The position numbers were made by a program, and so were the translations under genes. Under the pieces are notes generated by a model that was not told the DNA's origin, did not search any database, and saw only the letters and a program-made list of their open reading frames with translations. Shown piece by piece: positions 17,390-25,334 of a stretch of DNA of 64,000 nt (within the stretch, counting starts at the first letter, position 1; every line of letters starts with the position of its first letter). The DNA is from Variovorax sp. dw_308 (GTDB lineage Bacteria; Pseudomonadota; Gammaproteobacteria; Burkholderiales; Burkholderiaceae_C), in assembly GCF_019207085.1 (NCBI RefSeq), contig NZ_JAATOM010000002.1:434001-498000 (forward strand), read 5' to 3'.

Positions 17390-17890
17390 TTGGAAACGAG
17401 CATTTCTTCATTCACCCCGCCCTCCGGCGCCCCCGCGCAACTGCCCGACTTGGCCGCCATGGATGTGATCTTCATCGAGGGATTCATCGGCGACACGGTG
17501 ATCGGCATCCACGAGACGGAGTTGCACCGCCCCCAGCCCCTGGTCATCGACGTGCACATGGGCCTGCCCCGCGCACGCGCCTGCGAGACCGACCGCATCG
17601 CCGACACGATCGACTATGGCGAGGTCTGCCAGCGCCTGCGCGGCCTGATGGCCGACCACCAATTGCAACTGCTGGAAGCCTTCGCCGAAGCCATCGCGGA
17701 GATCGCGATCGGCGAATTCGGCGCGTGCTGGGTCCGGGTCAAGGTGGTCAAGCCGCGCAAGTTCAGCGATGTGAGCGCCGTCGGCGTGCAGATCGAGCGA
17801 CGTGCGCCGCCGCCCGAGGCGCCGCTGTCGCGCGCCGGGGCCGTGCTGCGGCTGATCGGCTCCGGCATGGTGCCGGACGGCAAGCGCTGA
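17390..17890 (+). CDS. folB: Dihydroneopterin aldolase-like protein (FolB)
   Basis: FolB-family enzymes convert 7,8-dihydroneopterin to 6-hydroxymethyl-dihydropterin in folate synthesis. The domain begins MDVIFIEGFIGDTVIGIHETE and includes the conserved CETDRIADTIDYGEV and LLEAFAEAIAEIA segments, then VRVKVVKPRKFSDVSAVGVQIER. The TTG start at 17390 has a good Shine-Dalgarno (GAGGAAGG) and adds 23 residues. ATG 17459 gives a more family-like 143-residue protein but has no clear ribosome site. A C-terminal extension of about 25 residues is unusual. Burkholderiales often carry more than one FolB paralogue, so this may be the accessory copy. Confidence 0.8.
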   Translation: METSISSFTPPSGAPAQLPDLAAMDVIFIEGFIGDTVIGIHETELHRPQPLVIDVHMGLPRARACETDRIADTIDYGEVCQRLRGLMADHQLQLLEAFAEAIAEIAIGEFGACWVRVKVVKPRKFSDVSAVGVQIERRAPPPEAPLSRAGAVLRLIGSGMVPDGKR

Positions 17891-17967
17891 CGGACCGTTC
17901 GCCGACCGCGGGATGGCTGATGTGCGCCATGCGTCCCCCGCGCAACCCGGGCGCTGCGCCGCGGGCA

Positions 17968-18012
17968 TGACACTGTGTCACCCTGCCCGGGGCTGAACCG
18001 GACATTGTGTGA
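17968..18012. promoter_or_regulatory. Two phased palindromes, probable activator sites upstream of paoA
   Basis: A perfect 13-base palindrome TGACACTGTGTCA (17968-17980) is followed by a related GGACATTGTGTGA (18000-18012) matching 10 of 13 positions. Their centres are 32 bases apart, about three helical turns, so both face the same side of the DNA. They lie about 160-200 bases before the paoA start, the usual distance for a sigma-54 enhancer. The AcoR-type regulator nearby is the obvious candidate binder. No convincing -24/-12 promoter was found downstream. Confidence 0.5.
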
Positions 18013-18172
18013 GCCGCTGCGGCCTTGCAAGCGCCCCGCCCTGCCCTGCGAAGGCCCGCACCTACAGGTCTTGCCAAAGTCGGCTGTCAACCCGCGCCCG
18101 TCGGCGGCGTGACGGTCACCTGCGGCGCGAATTGCGCCAGAAGTCCGGCCCCGACCGACGAAGGAACACCAC

Positions 18173-18817
18173 ATGACCCACCCCGATGAGTTCACGATCT
18201 CCCGGCGCGGCCTGCTGAAGGCAGGCGCTGCCACCGCGTCGGTACCGGCAATGGCCGCAGCCATGCCCGCCGCCGCGGCGCCGGCCCGCAATGCAGGCGA
18301 CCCCGCCCCCATGGCCGTGACGCTGATCGTCAACGGCAAGCCGCAGCGCCTGGTGATCGATACCCGCACCACCCTGCTCGACGCCCTGCGCGAGCACCTG
18401 CACCTCACCGGCACCAAGAAAGGCTGCGACCACGGCCAGTGCGGCGCCTGCACGGTGATGGTCGACGGCCGCCGCATCAATTCCTGCCTGACGCTGGCCG
18501 TGATGCACGAAGGCGCCAGGGTCACGACCATCGAAGGCCTCGGCCAGCCCGGCAACCTGCACCCGCTGCAGGCGGCCTTCGTCAAGCACGACGGCTACCA
18601 GTGCGGCTACTGCACGCCGGGCCAGATCTGCTCGGCCGTGGGCATGCTCGATGAAATGGCGCAGGGCATTCCGAGCCACGCCACCGTCGACCTGACGGGC
18701 ACGCCGCAGATGTCGACCGCGGAGTTCCGCGAGCGCATGAGCGGCAACATCTGTCGCTGCGGCGCCTACAGCAACATCACCGACGCGATCGCGGATGTTG
18801 CGGGGCTGAAGACATGA
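18173..18817 (+). CDS. paoA: Periplasmic aldehyde oxidoreductase iron-sulfur subunit
   Basis: This 214-residue subunit of a PaoABC-type molybdenum enzyme oxidises aldehydes in the periplasm. A twin-arginine signal ([15 protein letters not shown]) is followed by a plant-type [2Fe-2S] domain ([15 protein letters not shown] with a later Cys) and an alpha-helical [2Fe-2S] domain (CGYCTPGQ and CRCGAYSN). The Tat signal on this subunit carries the folded trimer out of the cytoplasm. The stop overlaps paoB. Confidence 0.94.
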   Translation: MTHPDEFTISRRGLLKAGAATASVPAMAAAMPAAAAPARNAGDPAPMAVTLIVNGKPQRLVIDTRTTLLDALREHLHLTGTKKGCDHGQCGACTVMVDGRRINSCLTLAVMHEGARVTTIEGLGQPGNLHPLQAAFVKHDGYQCGYCTPGQICSAVGMLDEMAQGIPSHATVDLTGTPQMSTAEFRERMSGNICRCGAYSNITDAIADVAGLKT

Positions 18818-19764
18818 TGGCCTTCAGCTACGAACGCGCCGCCTCGCCCGCGCAGGCGGTGGAGGCCGCGGCCCGCACACCGGGTGCGCGCTTCATCGCT
18901 GGCGGCACCAACCTGCTCGACCTCATGAAGCTGGAGATCGAGACGCCCCGGCACCTGGTCGACGTCAACGGCCTGGGCTTCGACAAGATCGAGGCGACGC
19001 AGGACGGCGGCCTGCGCATCGGCGCGCTGGTGCGCAACACCGACCTGGCCGCCGACCCGCGCGTGCGGCGCGACTACGGCGTGCTCTCGCGCGCGCTGCT
19101 GGCAGGCGCCTCGGCGCAGCTGCGCAACAAGGCGACCACCGCCGGTAACCTGCTGCAACGCACGCGGTGCCCCTACTTCTACGACACCAACCAGGCCTGC
19201 AACAAGCGCAAGCCCGGCAGCGGCTGCGCGGCCATGGGCGGCATCAGCCGGCAGCTGGCGGTGGTGGGCGCGAGCGACGCCTGCATCGCCACGCATCCGA
19301 GCGACATGGCGGTGGCGATGCGTGCGCTGGACGCGAGCATTGAAACCACGCGCCCCGGGGGCCTGCGCCGCACCATCCCGATCGCGGATTTCCACAAGCT
19401 GCCCGACGCCACGCCGCACATCGAGAACGCCCTGCTCCCCGGCGAGTTGATCACCTCGGTCAGGCTGCCGGCGCCGGTAGGCGGCAAGCACATCTACCAG
19501 AAGGTGCGCGACCGGGCTTCCTATGCCTTCGCGCTGGTGTCGGTCGCGGCCATCGTCCAGCGCGACGGCACGGGACGTGTCGCTCTCGGCGGTGTCGCAC
19601 CGAGGCCCTGGCGCGACGACACCGCGGACGCGCAATTGCCGCGCGGCGCGAGCGCCGTTGCCGCAGCCCTGCTCGCTGGCGCCCGGCCTACCGAACAGAA
19701 CCAGTTCAAGCTGACGCTGGTCGAGCGCACGCTCGACGCGGTGCTCACGGACGCCAGGAGCTGA
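18814..19764 (+). CDS. paoB: Periplasmic aldehyde oxidoreductase FAD subunit
   Basis: This 316-residue FAD-binding subunit of the xanthine-oxidase family carries electrons from the iron-sulfur subunit. It has the FAD motif [13 protein letters not shown] and, as in E. coli PaoB, an extra [4Fe-4S] loop with four cysteines (RTRCPYF, QACNKRK and GSGCAA). It overlaps paoA (ATGA) and is followed after 3 bases by paoC. Confidence 0.93.
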   Translation: MMAFSYERAASPAQAVEAAARTPGARFIAGGTNLLDLMKLEIETPRHLVDVNGLGFDKIEATQDGGLRIGALVRNTDLAADPRVRRDYGVLSRALLAGASAQLRNKATTAGNLLQRTRCPYFYDTNQACNKRKPGSGCAAMGGISRQLAVVGASDACIATHPSDMAVAMRALDASIETTRPGGLRRTIPIADFHKLPDATPHIENALLPGELITSVRLPAPVGGKHIYQKVRDRASYAFALVSVAAIVQRDGTGRVALGGVAPRPWRDDTADAQLPRGASAVAAALLAGARPTEQNQFKLTLVERTLDAVLTDARS

Positions 19765-19767
19765 GGC

Positions 19768-21966
19768 ATGAAATTCGACACTCCCGCCACCACCAACCCG
19801 ATCGACCAGCTCAAGGTCGTCGGCCGGGCGACGGACCGCATCGACGGCCCGCTCAAGACCACCGGCACCGCGCCCTATGCCTACGAACGGCACGACGTGG
19901 CGCCCCGCGCGGCCTATGGCTACATCGTCGGCTCCGCGGTCGCCAAGGGCCGCATCACGTCTATCGATCAGGGCCGCGCCAAGGCCGCGCCCGGCGTGAT
20001 CGCCATCGTCACCTACGAGAACGCCGGCAAGCTGGGCAAGGGCAGCCTGAACGCCGCGAAGCTGCTGGGCGGCCCCAACGTCGAGCACTACCACCAGGCC
20101 ATCGCGCTGGTGGTGGCCGAGACCTTCGAGCAGGCACGCGCCGCCGCGGCCCTGGTCAAGGTCGACTACGCTGCCGCCGACGGTGCCTTCGACCTGGCCA
20201 AGGCCAAGCGTTCCACGGAGCGCAAGACCACCGACAGCAACAAGACCGTGGGCGACTTCTCGACCGCCTTCGCCAACGCGGAGGTCAAGCTGGACGAGAC
20301 CTACACCACCCCGGACCAGTCGCACTCGATGATGGAGCCCTTCGCGACGACCGCCGCGTGGGACGGCGACAAGCTGACCATCTGGACCTCCAACCAGATG
20401 ATCGCGTGGAACACACGCGACCTGGCCGCGACGCTCGACATGCCGAAGGAGAAGGTCCACGTGATGTCACCCTACATCGGCGGCGGTTTCGGCGCCAAGC
20501 TCTTCCTGCGCGCCGACGCGGTGCTGGCCGCCCTCGGCGCCCGCATGGCGAAGCGCCCGGTCAAGGTCGCGATGCAGCGGCCGATGATGGCCAACAACGC
20601 CACGCATCGCCCGGCCACCATCCAGCGCATCCGCCTGGGCGCGACGAAGCAGGGCAAGCTCACGGCGATCGCGCACGAGAGCTGGTCGGGCAACCTCGCC
20701 GGCGGCAAGCCCGAGAACGCGGTGCAATGCACGCAACTGCTCTACGCCGGCGAGAACCGCCTCTCCGGCACGCGGCTGGCGATGCTCGACCTGCCCGAAG
20801 GCAACGCCATGCGCGCGCCGGGCGAGGCGCCCGGCCTGATGGCGCTGGAGATCGCCGTCGACGAACTGGCCGAGAAGCTCGGCATGGACCCGATCGAGCT
20901 GCGCGTGCTGAACGACACCCAGGTCGACCCTTCCAAGCCGGAGCGCAAGTTCTCGCAACGCCGCCTGATCGACTGCATGCATATCGGCGCGGAGAAGTTC
21001 GGCTGGTCGCAGCGCAGCGCAAGGCCGGCACAGCGCCGCGAAGGCCGCTGGTGGATCGGCACCGGCATGGCAGCGGCCTTCCGCAACAACCAGGTGATCA
21101 AGTCCGGCGCGCGCGTGCGCCTGGATGGCGACGGCCGCATCACCGTGGAAACCGACATGACCGACATCGGCACCGGCAGCTACACCATCATCGCGCAGAC
21201 CGCCGCCGAGATGATGGGCGTGCCGCTGGAGCGCGTGTCGGTGCGGCTTGGCGATTCGAGCTTTCCGGTGTCTTCGGGCTCGGGCGGGCAGTTCGGCGGC
21301 AACAGTTCCACCGCGGGCGTGTATGCGGCTTGCGTGAAGTTGCGCGAGGCGATCGCGCAGCGCGCCGGCCTCGATGCCGCGAGCGCCAGCTTTTCCGATG
21401 GGCTGGTGCAGGCGGGCGGGCGCAGCGTGCCGCTCACGCAGGTGGCGGGCAACGGCCCCATCGAGGCCGAGGACAGCATCGAGTTCGGCGATCTGGGCAA
21501 GCAGTACCAGCAGTCCACCTTCGGCGCGCACTTCGTCGAGGTGGCCGTGGACGCCTGGACCGCGGAAGTCCGCGTGCGCCGCATGCTGGCCGTGTGCGCA
21601 TCGGGCCGCATCCTCAACCCGAAGACGGCGCGCAGCCAGGTCATCGGCGCGATGACGATGGGCGTGGGCGCTGCGTTGATGGAGGAGCTTGCGGTCGATA
21701 CGCGGCTCGGCTACTTCGTCAACCACGACTTGGCCGGCTACGAGGTGCCGGTGCATGCCGACATTCCGCACCAGGAGGTCATCTTCCTGGACGAGACAGA
21801 CGCGATCTCCTCGCCGATGAAGGCCAAGGGCGTCGGCGAACTGGGCATCTGCGGGGTTGGTGCGGCGGTGGCGAATGCGGTCTACAACGCCACCGGCGTG
21901 CGGGTGCGCGACTACCCGGTGACGCTGGACAAGCTGTTGGCGAAGATGCCTGCGCTGGGGATTTGA
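19768..21966 (+). CDS. paoC: Periplasmic aldehyde oxidoreductase molybdopterin subunit
   Basis: This 732-residue catalytic subunit binds molybdenum as the molybdopterin-cytosine dinucleotide form in PaoC relatives. Visible are the moco-binding GGGFGAK, the substrate-pocket arginine in NAMRAPGEAPG and the catalytic Glu691 in KGVGELGICGVG. There is no signal peptide, as expected if it is co-exported with paoA. The usual PaoD/XdhC-type chaperone gene is not next to it; a broken DUF3800 gene follows. Confidence 0.95.
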   Translation: MKFDTPATTNPIDQLKVVGRATDRIDGPLKTTGTAPYAYERHDVAPRAAYGYIVGSAVAKGRITSIDQGRAKAAPGVIAIVTYENAGKLGKGSLNAAKLLGGPNVEHYHQAIALVVAETFEQARAAAALVKVDYAAADGAFDLAKAKRSTERKTTDSNKTVGDFSTAFANAEVKLDETYTTPDQSHSMMEPFATTAAWDGDKLTIWTSNQMIAWNTRDLAATLDMPKEKVHVMSPYIGGGFGAKLFLRADAVLAALGARMAKRPVKVAMQRPMMANNATHRPATIQRIRLGATKQGKLTAIAHESWSGNLAGGKPENAVQCTQLLYAGENRLSGTRLAMLDLPEGNAMRAPGEAPGLMALEIAVDELAEKLGMDPIELRVLNDTQVDPSKPERKFSQRRLIDCMHIGAEKFGWSQRSARPAQRREGRWWIGTGMAAAFRNNQVIKSGARVRLDGDGRITVETDMTDIGTGSYTIIAQTAAEMMGVPLERVSVRLGDSSFPVSSGSGGQFGGNSSTAGVYAACVKLREAIAQRAGLDAASASFSDGLVQAGGRSVPLTQVAGNGPIEAEDSIEFGDLGKQYQQSTFGAHFVEVAVDAWTAEVRVRRMLAVCASGRILNPKTARSQVIGAMTMGVGAALMEELAVDTRLGYFVNHDLAGYEVPVHADIPHQEVIFLDETDAISSPMKAKGVGELGICGVGAAVANAVYNATGVRVRDYPVTLDKLLAKMPALGI

Positions 21967-22108
21967 GGCAACTGCCGAGACGCGCGGGGCAAACCCTTAC
22001 GCACACATCGACGGCGAAAAGTCGTGCAAAATAGTCTGCAAATGGGTTGCGGGTTCGCGACCGGCGTCAGGCTTCTGGGGTATCCCGGGGGCCTTTCTGC
22101 TTTGTGGG

Positions 22109-22844
22109 CTATGGAAAAATCTTCAGCCCGTTGCCGGCCATCGTGTGGCCGCGCATTCCAGTGAAGAACTTCGGCTTCAGCACTTCAAACGCCTGGTTGG
22201 TCTGCAGCCGCCGGATCACGGACAAGCCAATCGGGCGCGCCGTCAGGTCGGCCAGTTGCAGCCCCTCGGAGTTGGTCTTCTAGTCCGCGATCACGATGCT
22301 GAATGGGCAAGGAGTGCGATTGCGGTTGTCGCCATCACACACGCGCCGGAAGGCCAGTTCGAGGTCGGTGTCTTCCTTGGCCCCGCGCGCTTCGCACACG
22401 ACATGCGTGATGGCATTGCGGGGCGCCCCTCGACGACAAGAAGTCGTGCAAGCGCTCCAACCCCATCTGCAGCCCCAGGTGATAGGGGTGGATCGGCTCG
22501 GTATATCTCGCCTTGTGCTTGTTCTTGTCGATCACCACTGCAATCAGAGTGAAGTCGCAGGCATCGATCATGGCGCTCAACTTCCCCATGAACGCCATGC
22601 GCTCGGCCGGGCCGAAAGCCGCGAACGGACCGCGCTGGCGCACGATGTCGGCCTCGTGGAAAACCACCATGTCGTGGCCGAAAGTCTCGAACTTCAGACC
22701 GCGAACGGCCGGCGTCAACGTGTCGGCGTAGCAAGCCTTCGCGAAAACACAGAACGACAGGACGAACACGGGATAGTCGGGGTTGATCGAGGTGAGGCTG
22801 TGGTCGCCGCTCTCATCTACGAAGACGATGTAATCGCTGAACAT
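22109..22844 (-). pseudogene. DUF3800 gene broken by a frameshift and a nonsense codon
   Basis: The N-terminal half (start at 22844) reads as a normal DUF3800 protein: YIVFVDESGDHSL, VVFHEADIVRQRGPF and CDFTLIAVVIDK. After SSRGAP, near 22425, one extra base shifts the frame. The coding sense continues in another frame (NAITHVVCEARGAKEDTDLE) to SIVIAD, then a TAG at 22280-22282 and on through TNSEGLQLADLTARPIGLS to the original stop. DUF3800 proteins resemble RNase H-fold nucleases and are common in mobile and defence-linked regions. Two independent lesions argue for a true pseudogene over a single read error. Confidence 0.8.
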
Positions 22845-22882
22845 CCTCCAATTGTCGGGATGTCGAACTCGGCGGGAACGGC

Positions 22883-23902
22883 CTATTTGTTCAGGTCGTA
22901 GGGAAACTTGACGCCAAGCATCCGGAAACCTGCGAGAACCGTGTTCCGAGCGGCAAGCCGCAACTCCCCTTTCAACTCGGTCGCACCACGATAGAGCGGG
23001 TAGACGGCTCGAATGAGACGTTCGCGCCCGTCATCGCGGTGACGCACGAGGTCGCGCAGTTGCCGCTCCATCGTGGCGCCGAACGCGGAGTGAGAAAAGT
23101 GTCCGTTGAAAGCGTTCCGGGCAGCCGCGCCGCGCTCCTGCCATTCGTCCGCATGCGAGCGCACGATCACATCGAGTTCGCGGTACCGGGACTCTTTCAC
23201 GAAGAGGCAGAAGCTCCAGTCCACGCCGTCCACCGGTATCCAGCGGTCGGCCAGCACGATCGGTGCGCAGCCCAGTTCCATCGATTCGAACAAGCGGATG
23301 CTGGAAGCGCTTGCGCCGCGCGGGCAGAGGACGAACTTGGACGCCTGCATGGTCTCGATGTAACGCCGCTGCTGCGCGCTGTGCTCGGGTGACGCGTCCC
23401 GCGACCAGTGCTTGTAGTGATCGGTGCATTCAACCAAGGCATCTGCGATGGCCAGTGATCGGTAGTACCTGAACAGCCGCTTGCGCAGCATGGAGGTGCT
23501 GCCGCCCATGAAGCTGTAGAGGTAGCGTTTTTCCACCTGCGCGTCCTTCAGGGGCGAGATCCAGGCGTTGCGCGATCCGAGCGGCGCCTCGACCAGGGAA
23601 GAGAACGGACCGGCGGTCAATGCGCGCCCGCGCGACAGCAGGGAGCGATGGTTGGACGCATACAACGAGGGCATGTAGTAGCTCAGGATGTCGCCGTCGG
23701 AGATCGCCACGCACTTTTCCTTGTGCGACTGGAACACGGGGGCACTGGCGAAGATTCGCGAATCGTTCTCCGGCATCAGGATGACTTCTGCTGCCGCCGG
23801 ATCGCTGGTGAGGACGAAGTTGTCGAACTGCCCGAGGACAGCCTTCAACTTGTCGCCGAACGTCGCATCCGGGCCTGGGGTTGAAACATGGACTTTCAGC
23901 AT
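22883..23902 (-). CDS. Exostosin/GT47-like glycosyltransferase
   Basis: This 339-residue protein belongs to the exostosin family of glycosyltransferases. The diagnostic C-terminal segment is FVLCPRGASASSIRLFESMELGCAPIVLAD, followed by VDWSFCLFVKE. Upstream is a typical KRYLYSFMGGSTSMLRKRLF stretch. In bacteria such enzymes act in surface polysaccharide synthesis. There is no signal peptide and no glycan gene cluster around it, so it is an orphan here. Lower local GC and neighbouring pseudogenes suggest an accessory origin. Confidence 0.8.
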   Translation of the reverse strand: MLKVHVSTPGPDATFGDKLKAVLGQFDNFVLTSDPAAAEVILMPENDSRIFASAPVFQSHKEKCVAISDGDILSYYMPSLYASNHRSLLSRGRALTAGPFSSLVEAPLGSRNAWISPLKDAQVEKRYLYSFMGGSTSMLRKRLFRYYRSLAIADALVECTDHYKHWSRDASPEHSAQQRRYIETMQASKFVLCPRGASASSIRLFESMELGCAPIVLADRWIPVDGVDWSFCLFVKESRYRELDVIVRSHADEWQERGAAARNAFNGHFSHSAFGATMERQLRDLVRHRDDGRERLIRAVYPLYRGATELKGELRLAARNTVLAGFRMLGVKFPYDLNK

Positions 23903-23945
23903 GCGTTACCTATGGGTTGAGCCTGCAAGGATGTCGGGGCGCCGG

Positions 23946-24209
23946 TCAGAATCTGCCCTGGCCGTCGCCGGTTCGGTCATGAACCCAGCGCACGGCCTGC
24001 TGCTCCCCATGCCGCCAAGCCTCGTCTGCCGATGCGTACGGGTCGGCATCCACCGGCAACGCGACCTGCTCGACGCCCCGCAGGCCGGCGCGATAGAGGA
24101 CATGAGGCAGGAACAGGTCCGCCCCGGTACGCTGCACGCTGATGCGGAACTCGCAGTCGTGGTAGCGGAAATCTCGATCGCCGGTATCGCCCATGCCCGT
24201 GTCACTCAT
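23946..24209 (-). CDS. Small hypothetical protein
   Basis: This 87-residue protein starts MSDTGMGDTGDRDFRYHD and is preceded by a clear Shine-Dalgarno (AGGAA) 8 bases before the ATG. Sequence such as HDCEFRISVQRTGADLFLPHVLYR suggests a small beta-rich domain. I do not recognise the family. It is flanked by the exostosin gene and the receiver gene on the same strand. Confidence 0.5.
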   Translation of the reverse strand: MSDTGMGDTGDRDFRYHDCEFRISVQRTGADLFLPHVLYRAGLRGVEQVALPVDADPYASADEAWRHGEQQAVRWVHDRTGDGQGRF

Positions 24210-24322
24210 GCGGATTCCTGTCAAAAGCGCCGACGTTCCCCCGCTCGACAGAGCAGCAGGGCAGGAGCGAAGGACGACTTCATGAAGGACAGGCGCCCGA
24301 CTCGCACGACTGCGCACGCCAT

Positions 24323-24775
24323 TCACGCATCGGCGCAGCGAAGAAGCGCCTCGGCCCGGGCCAGCGCGCCTTCCAGCTGCGCCGTGGTGTAGGGCTTGCG
24401 CAGCCAGATCGACCGCAGCGATCGATCGCGGGGCGGATCGCTCCCCGTGGCGAAGATCACCGGCAGCGATTCGAGCCGACCCAGCTTTTCAGCGAGGTCC
24501 AGGCCCGAGAGGGCCGGCAGGTTGACATCGAGCAGCAGCACGTCGAACGCTCCCTCGGAGAAGCGGGCCAGCGCGCCTTCGGCGCTGCCGACCCCTGCCG
24601 ACCAATGTCCCAGCAGGCCCAGCAGTTCCTGCGTCAGCGCAAGGGCGTCCACGTCGTCTTCCACGACCAGTATTCGCAATCTGCGGGCGGCCTTCCTGCG
24701 CGGCGAAGGAGCGTCCGGCACGGGAAGCAGCACGTGGCGGCCTTCGTCCGGCCGATGGGAGATGGAGCTTTTCAT
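24323..24775 (-). CDS. Stand-alone response-regulator receiver protein
   Basis: This 150-residue protein has a 30-residue basic N-terminal tail and one CheY-like receiver domain: RILVVEDDVDALAL, phospho-acceptor in VLLLDVNLPALSG, Thr in FATGSDPP and Lys in WLRKPYTTAQLE. It has no output domain, so it would act through protein contacts or as a phosphate sink. The partner kinase is not adjacent; the hybrid kinase at 39-41 kb is the only orphan candidate in the window. Confidence 0.8.
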   Translation of the reverse strand: MKSSISHRPDEGRHVLLPVPDAPSPRRKAARRLRILVVEDDVDALALTQELLGLLGHWSAGVGSAEGALARFSEGAFDVLLLDVNLPALSGLDLAEKLGRLESLPVIFATGSDPPRDRSLRSIWLRKPYTTAQLEGALARAEALLRCADA

Positions 24776-24941
24776 AGGATCGATTCGCCCGTCATGGGGG
24801 TTGGCCAGCTCCGCTCGAACAGGGGAGCGCGTAATCCTGACCCAGGCGCGGCCGTCGGCACGTAGGAACATTTCTCGAATCGCCCGAAGCCCCGTCAGAA
24901 TCGCCTTTTCGTCGCGCCTTGTAGAGCGCCCTCGTGGGACT

Positions 24942-25331
24942 TTGGACACGGACACTCGCCAGATGCGTTGCATCATCGCCGTCGCGGACGCCGGCAGCCT
25001 CACCCGGGCGGCAGAGCAGTTGGGACAGGCGCGGCGCGTCGTTGACGGACGCCGGGCATGCCATCGTCTAAGACCTGCGTGCCAGCCTGGCCCATGGCGA
25101 CGCCGCCGCCGACCATGCTCGCGCGATGGCGCAGGGGCGCGGAGGCAGGCTGGTCATCGGCTTCGTGACGCATGCGGTCTACAAGGTGCTCCCGCATGCG
25201 CTCGATCGCCTGCGGCGCGAGTACCCCATGTGGCGGTGGTCCTGCGCGAGATGAGCAATGCCGAACAGGTGGCGGCGCTGGCCTGCGTCGCCGCCGGCAT
25301 GGGATGGTCCCTGCTTCCCGCTGCACTCCTG
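24942..25331 (+). pseudogene. Shredded LysR-family regulator remnant
   Basis: Pieces of one LysR gene are recognisable in changing frames. They are an HTH start (MRCIIAVADAGSLTRAAEQLGQA), then after a deletion a linker ending in a stop (DLRASLAHGDAAADHARAMAQ), then GGRLVIGFVTHAVYKVLPHALD. After a frameshift comes HVAVVLREMSNAEQVAAL, joined directly to ACVAAGMGWSLLPAAL from the far C-terminal end. Most of the effector domain is missing. The remnant runs up to the 3' end of the CHAT gene on the other strand. Confidence 0.75.
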
Positions 25332-25334
25332 CGG

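Noticed and set aside
18011..18172. Sigma-54 -24/-12 promoter before paoA
   Set aside because: Several GG-N10-GC pairs exist, but none resembles TGGCAC-N5-TTGC beyond the four invariant bases; in GC-rich DNA these occur by chance.
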